NCBI GenBank assembly: GCA_910584385.1
Contig: CAJUAK010000005.1
Coordinates: forward strand, 1-64,000
DNA length: 64,000 nucleotides
Reading direction: 5' to 3'
From: an uncultured Alphaproteobacteria bacterium
GTDB taxonomy: Bacteria; Pseudomonadota; Alphaproteobacteria; RF32; CAG-239
Positions within the stretch are counted from its first letter, which is position 1; the number at the start of each line of letters is the position of its first letter. Below the pieces are notes generated by a model. It was not told where the DNA came from. It ran no database searches and saw nothing but the letters and a program-made list of their open reading frames with translations. A program made the position numbers and the translations under genes. This document shows, in pieces, positions 61,681-64,000 of this stretch.

Positions 61681-63138
61681 ATGACAGATTTAACAAAATT
61701 GACGCTTGCTGAAGCCAGAAAAGGTCTGAAAAACAAAGAATTTAGCGCGGTTGAGCTTACAAAGGCCTATATTGCCAAAATGGATGCCGATCGCGATTTG
61801 AATGCTTATGTCTGCGAAGTTCCGGAAAAAGCTTTGGCTCAGGCTGAAAAAAGCCAGGAAAAGATTAATAACGGCACAGCAGGCGAGATGGAAGGCCTGC
61901 CGCTGGGCATTAAGGATTTGTTCTGCACGAAAGACATTCCGACCACGGCTTGTTCAAGCATTCTGAAAGGGTTTGTCCCTCCTTATGAGTCTACGGTTAC
62001 CTCAAAGCTTAAAGAAGCCGGAGCGGTTTTCTTGGGCAAGCTGAACCTGGATGAATTTGCCATGGGCGGCAGCAATGAAACTTCTGCTTTCGGCCCGGTG
62101 GTTAATCCGTGGAAAAAAGAACGCAGATTGGTTGCCGGCGGTTCTTCCGGCGGTTCTGCGGCGGCTGTTGCGGCGGATATGTGCGCGGCAGCAACCGGAA
62201 CAGATACCGGAGGGTCAATCCGCCAGCCGGCTGCATTTTGCGGCGTTACCGGCATTAAGCCGACTTATGGGCGTTGCTCCCGCTATGGCATTATTGCCTT
62301 TGCTTCTTCCCTTGACCAGGCAGGGCCGATTGCCAAAGATGTGCGCGACTGTGCGATTATGCTTAAAACAATGTCAGGGTATGATGCCAAAGATTCAACT
62401 TCTGCGAATTGCCCTGTTCCGGATTTTGAAAAATTTCTTCATCAGGATATCCGCGGGTTAAAAATCGGTATCCCGGCAGAATACCGTCCGGAAGGGTTAA
62501 ACAGTGAAATTGCCGCCCTTTGGGATAAAGGTATTGATATGCTCAAAGCCAGAGGTGCGGAAATTGTTTCCATTTCTCTGCCGCATACCAAATATGCCCT
62601 GGCAACTTATTATATTATTGCGCCGGCGGAGGCTTCCTCAAACCTTGCGCGTTATGATGGTCTGCGTTACGGCAACAGGATAAACGGAACGCATTTGGAC
62701 GATATGTATATTAATTCCCGTACGGCAGGTTTTGGCAAAGAGGTCAAACGTCGGATTATGATTGGCACTTATGTGCTTTCCGCTGGGTACTATGACGCTT
62801 ATTATCTGAAAGCGCAGAAAGTCCGCCGCCTGATAAGGGAAGATTTCTTGAAGGCCTTTGAAAAATGCGATGTGATTTTGACGCCGACGGCGCCGACAGC
62901 CGCTTTTCCGATTGGCGACAAGTCAATGCAGGAAAACCCGATAACGATGTGGCTGAACGATATTTTCACCGTGTCTGTCAATTTGGCGGGGCTGCCGGCA
63001 ATGAGCCTTCCTGCGGGGTTGAATAAGGACGGCCTGCCTTTAGGGCTGCAGCTTATCGGCCGGTCTTTTGATGAGGAGACATTGTTTAAGGCGGCATCAG
63101 CTTTGGAAGAAGATATTAATTTTAAGGGGATGAAGTAA
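61681..63138 (+). CDS. gatA: Asp/Glu-tRNA amidotransferase subunit A
   Basis: A 485-residue amidase that releases ammonia from Gln for transamidation. The Ser-cis-Ser-Lys centre is visible: Lys in [13 protein letters not shown], Ser in [15 protein letters not shown] and [15 protein letters not shown]. Full length. Ends 1 bp before the gatB ATG. Confidence 0.97.
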   Translation: MTDLTKLTLAEARKGLKNKEFSAVELTKAYIAKMDADRDLNAYVCEVPEKALAQAEKSQEKINNGTAGEMEGLPLGIKDLFCTKDIPTTACSSILKGFVPPYESTVTSKLKEAGAVFLGKLNLDEFAMGGSNETSAFGPVVNPWKKERRLVAGGSSGGSAAAVAADMCAAATGTDTGGSIRQPAAFCGVTGIKPTYGRCSRYGIIAFASSLDQAGPIAKDVRDCAIMLKTMSGYDAKDSTSANCPVPDFEKFLHQDIRGLKIGIPAEYRPEGLNSEIAALWDKGIDMLKARGAEIVSISLPHTKYALATYYIIAPAEASSNLARYDGLRYGNRINGTHLDDMYINSRTAGFGKEVKRRIMIGTYVLSAGYYDAYYLKAQKVRRLIREDFLKAFEKCDVILTPTAPTAAFPIGDKSMQENPITMWLNDIFTVSVNLAGLPAMSLPAGLNKDGLPLGLQLIGRSFDEETLFKAASALEEDINFKGMK

Positions 63139-63139
63139 G

Positions 63140-64000
63140 ATGAGCGGCTTGATATTAGAAGGAAAAACCGGAAAGTGGGAAGTTATCTGCGGCGTGGAAA
63201 TCCATTGCCAGATTATCTCGAAATCTAAGATATTTTCAGGCGCTTCTACGCATTATGGCTCTGATCCCAATCAGAATGTGGCGTTTATTGATGCCGGCAT
63301 GCCGGGAATGTTGCCGAGCCTGAATGAAGAATGTGTCCATCAGGCGGTTAAGACCGGTTTGGGATTAAACGCGAAAATTAATAAATATTCCGAATTTTCA
63401 AGAAAAAATTATTTTTATGCCGATTTGCCGCAAGGGTATCAGATTACCCAATTCAGATATCCGATTGTCGGCGAGGGGACGGTTACGATTTCTTTGCCGG
63501 ACGGCAGCACGAAAGATATCGGCATTGAGCGTATGCACATTGAGCAGGATGCCGGAAAATCCATTCATGATATGGCGCCGGACAAGAGCTTTATTGATTT
63601 GAACCGTGCCGGCGTGGGCTTAATGGAAATTGTAACCAAGCCTGATTTTCGCGCGCCGGAAGAAGTTGGCGCTTTCTTGCGCAAGCTGCGTTCTATTTTG
63701 CGTTATCTGGAAACCTGCGACGGCAATATGGACGAAGGCTCTATGCGCTGCGACGTGAATGTTTCTGTCCGCAAATTGGGAGAAGAAGGCTTTCGTACCC
63801 GTTGCGAGATGAAAAACGTGAACTCTGTCAAATTTGTAATGCAGGCGATTGAAAATGAAGCCCGCCGCCATGTGGAAGTTTATGAAAGCGGTGGCGAAAT
63901 TGTTCAGGAAACACGGAAATTTGATGCTTTGAGCGGGCAAACCAAGCCCATGCGCAAGAAAGAATTTGCCCATGATTACCGTTATTTTCCGGAACCGGAC
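63140..64000 (+). CDS. gatB: Asp/Glu-tRNA amidotransferase subunit B, 3' end outside window
   Basis: The first 287 codons of GatB, the tRNA-binding kinase-like subunit. [49 protein letters not shown] and EIVTKPDF are conserved. The frame is open to the last base; the C-terminal YqeY-like tail lies beyond the window. Confidence 0.97.
   Translation, partial: MSGLILEGKTGKWEVICGVEIHCQIISKSKIFSGASTHYGSDPNQNVAFIDAGMPGMLPSLNEECVHQAVKTGLGLNAKINKYSEFSRKNYFYADLPQGYQITQFRYPIVGEGTVTISLPDGSTKDIGIERMHIEQDAGKSIHDMAPDKSFIDLNRAGVGLMEIVTKPDFRAPEEVGAFLRKLRSILRYLETCDGNMDEGSMRCDVNVSVRKLGEEGFRTRCEMKNVNSVKFVMQAIENEARRHVEVYESGGEIVQETRKFDALSGQTKPMRKKEFAHDYRYFPEPD

Overview
The window reads as a chromosomal segment of a moderately AT-rich alphaproteobacterium, probably an uncultured host-associated one. 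The alphaproteobacterial signs are a CcrM-type GANTC adenine methyltransferase (49000-50094) directly after rnhB, a GTTC-N7-GTTC SOS box in front of recA (57626-57640), and flagellar rod genes behind a sigma-54-type promoter (54509-54524). No rRNA, complete insertion sequence, integrase or CRISPR array was seen.

Layout. 1-3200: two orphan genes (one PcfJ-like with leucine-rich repeats) and a tRNA-Cys/tRNA-Asn pair. 3333-9733: housekeeping genes rpiB-glyA and murF-nrdR-nusB-def-fmt, split by a WG-repeat lipoprotein gene. 9767-11849: three helical orphan genes on the minus strand. 12079-15150: a MacA/MacB-type export system. 15154-16895: trxB, a cysteine-rich miniprotein and greA with a promoter-proximal leader terminator. 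17149-19475: exported DUF3015 and DUF4105 proteins. 19472-27391: a minus-strand surface-polysaccharide cluster (nucleotidyltransferase, GT2, gmd, fcl, two more glycosyltransferases, a GT29-like enzyme), tightly overlapped and making GDP-L-fucose. 27728-33106: yqeY, dnaG, rpoD and an inositol-phosphatase-like gene.

33156-46472 is the accessory region. It holds a DNA-deoxyinosine glycosylase, DUF1847, a CAU tRNA whose 3' end is duplicated 188 bp downstream, an AraC/flavoprotein/CMD-cupin redox group, Nudix genes, an HD-hydrolase gene cut short beside a cysteine-rich exported protein, a possible structured RNA, an AT-hook-repeat protein with a lipase-like elbow carrying Cys, a metallo-beta-lactamase-fold gene behind a MerR-type promoter, and XRE, LysR and GNAT genes. 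46534-54134 returns to conserved functions: queH, rimJ-like, rnhB, ccrM, two ppx/gppA paralogues, rlmE and an rsmB-like gene. 54136-55722 has an FlhB-C-like gene and flgB-flgC-fliE; 56549-64000 has recA, yihY, fabI, sppA and gatC-gatA-gatB, the last running off the window.

Two styles of translation start are visible. Conserved genes mostly have a purine-rich Shine-Dalgarno; about ten orphan genes have AT-rich leaders without one, often with their own promoter and terminator. The strongest regulatory readings are the greA leader attenuator, the sigma-54 flgB promoter, the MerR-type promoter with a 19-bp spacer, the SOS box, and two GANTC sites before ccrM. Every family call was made by reading motifs; no database search was run.
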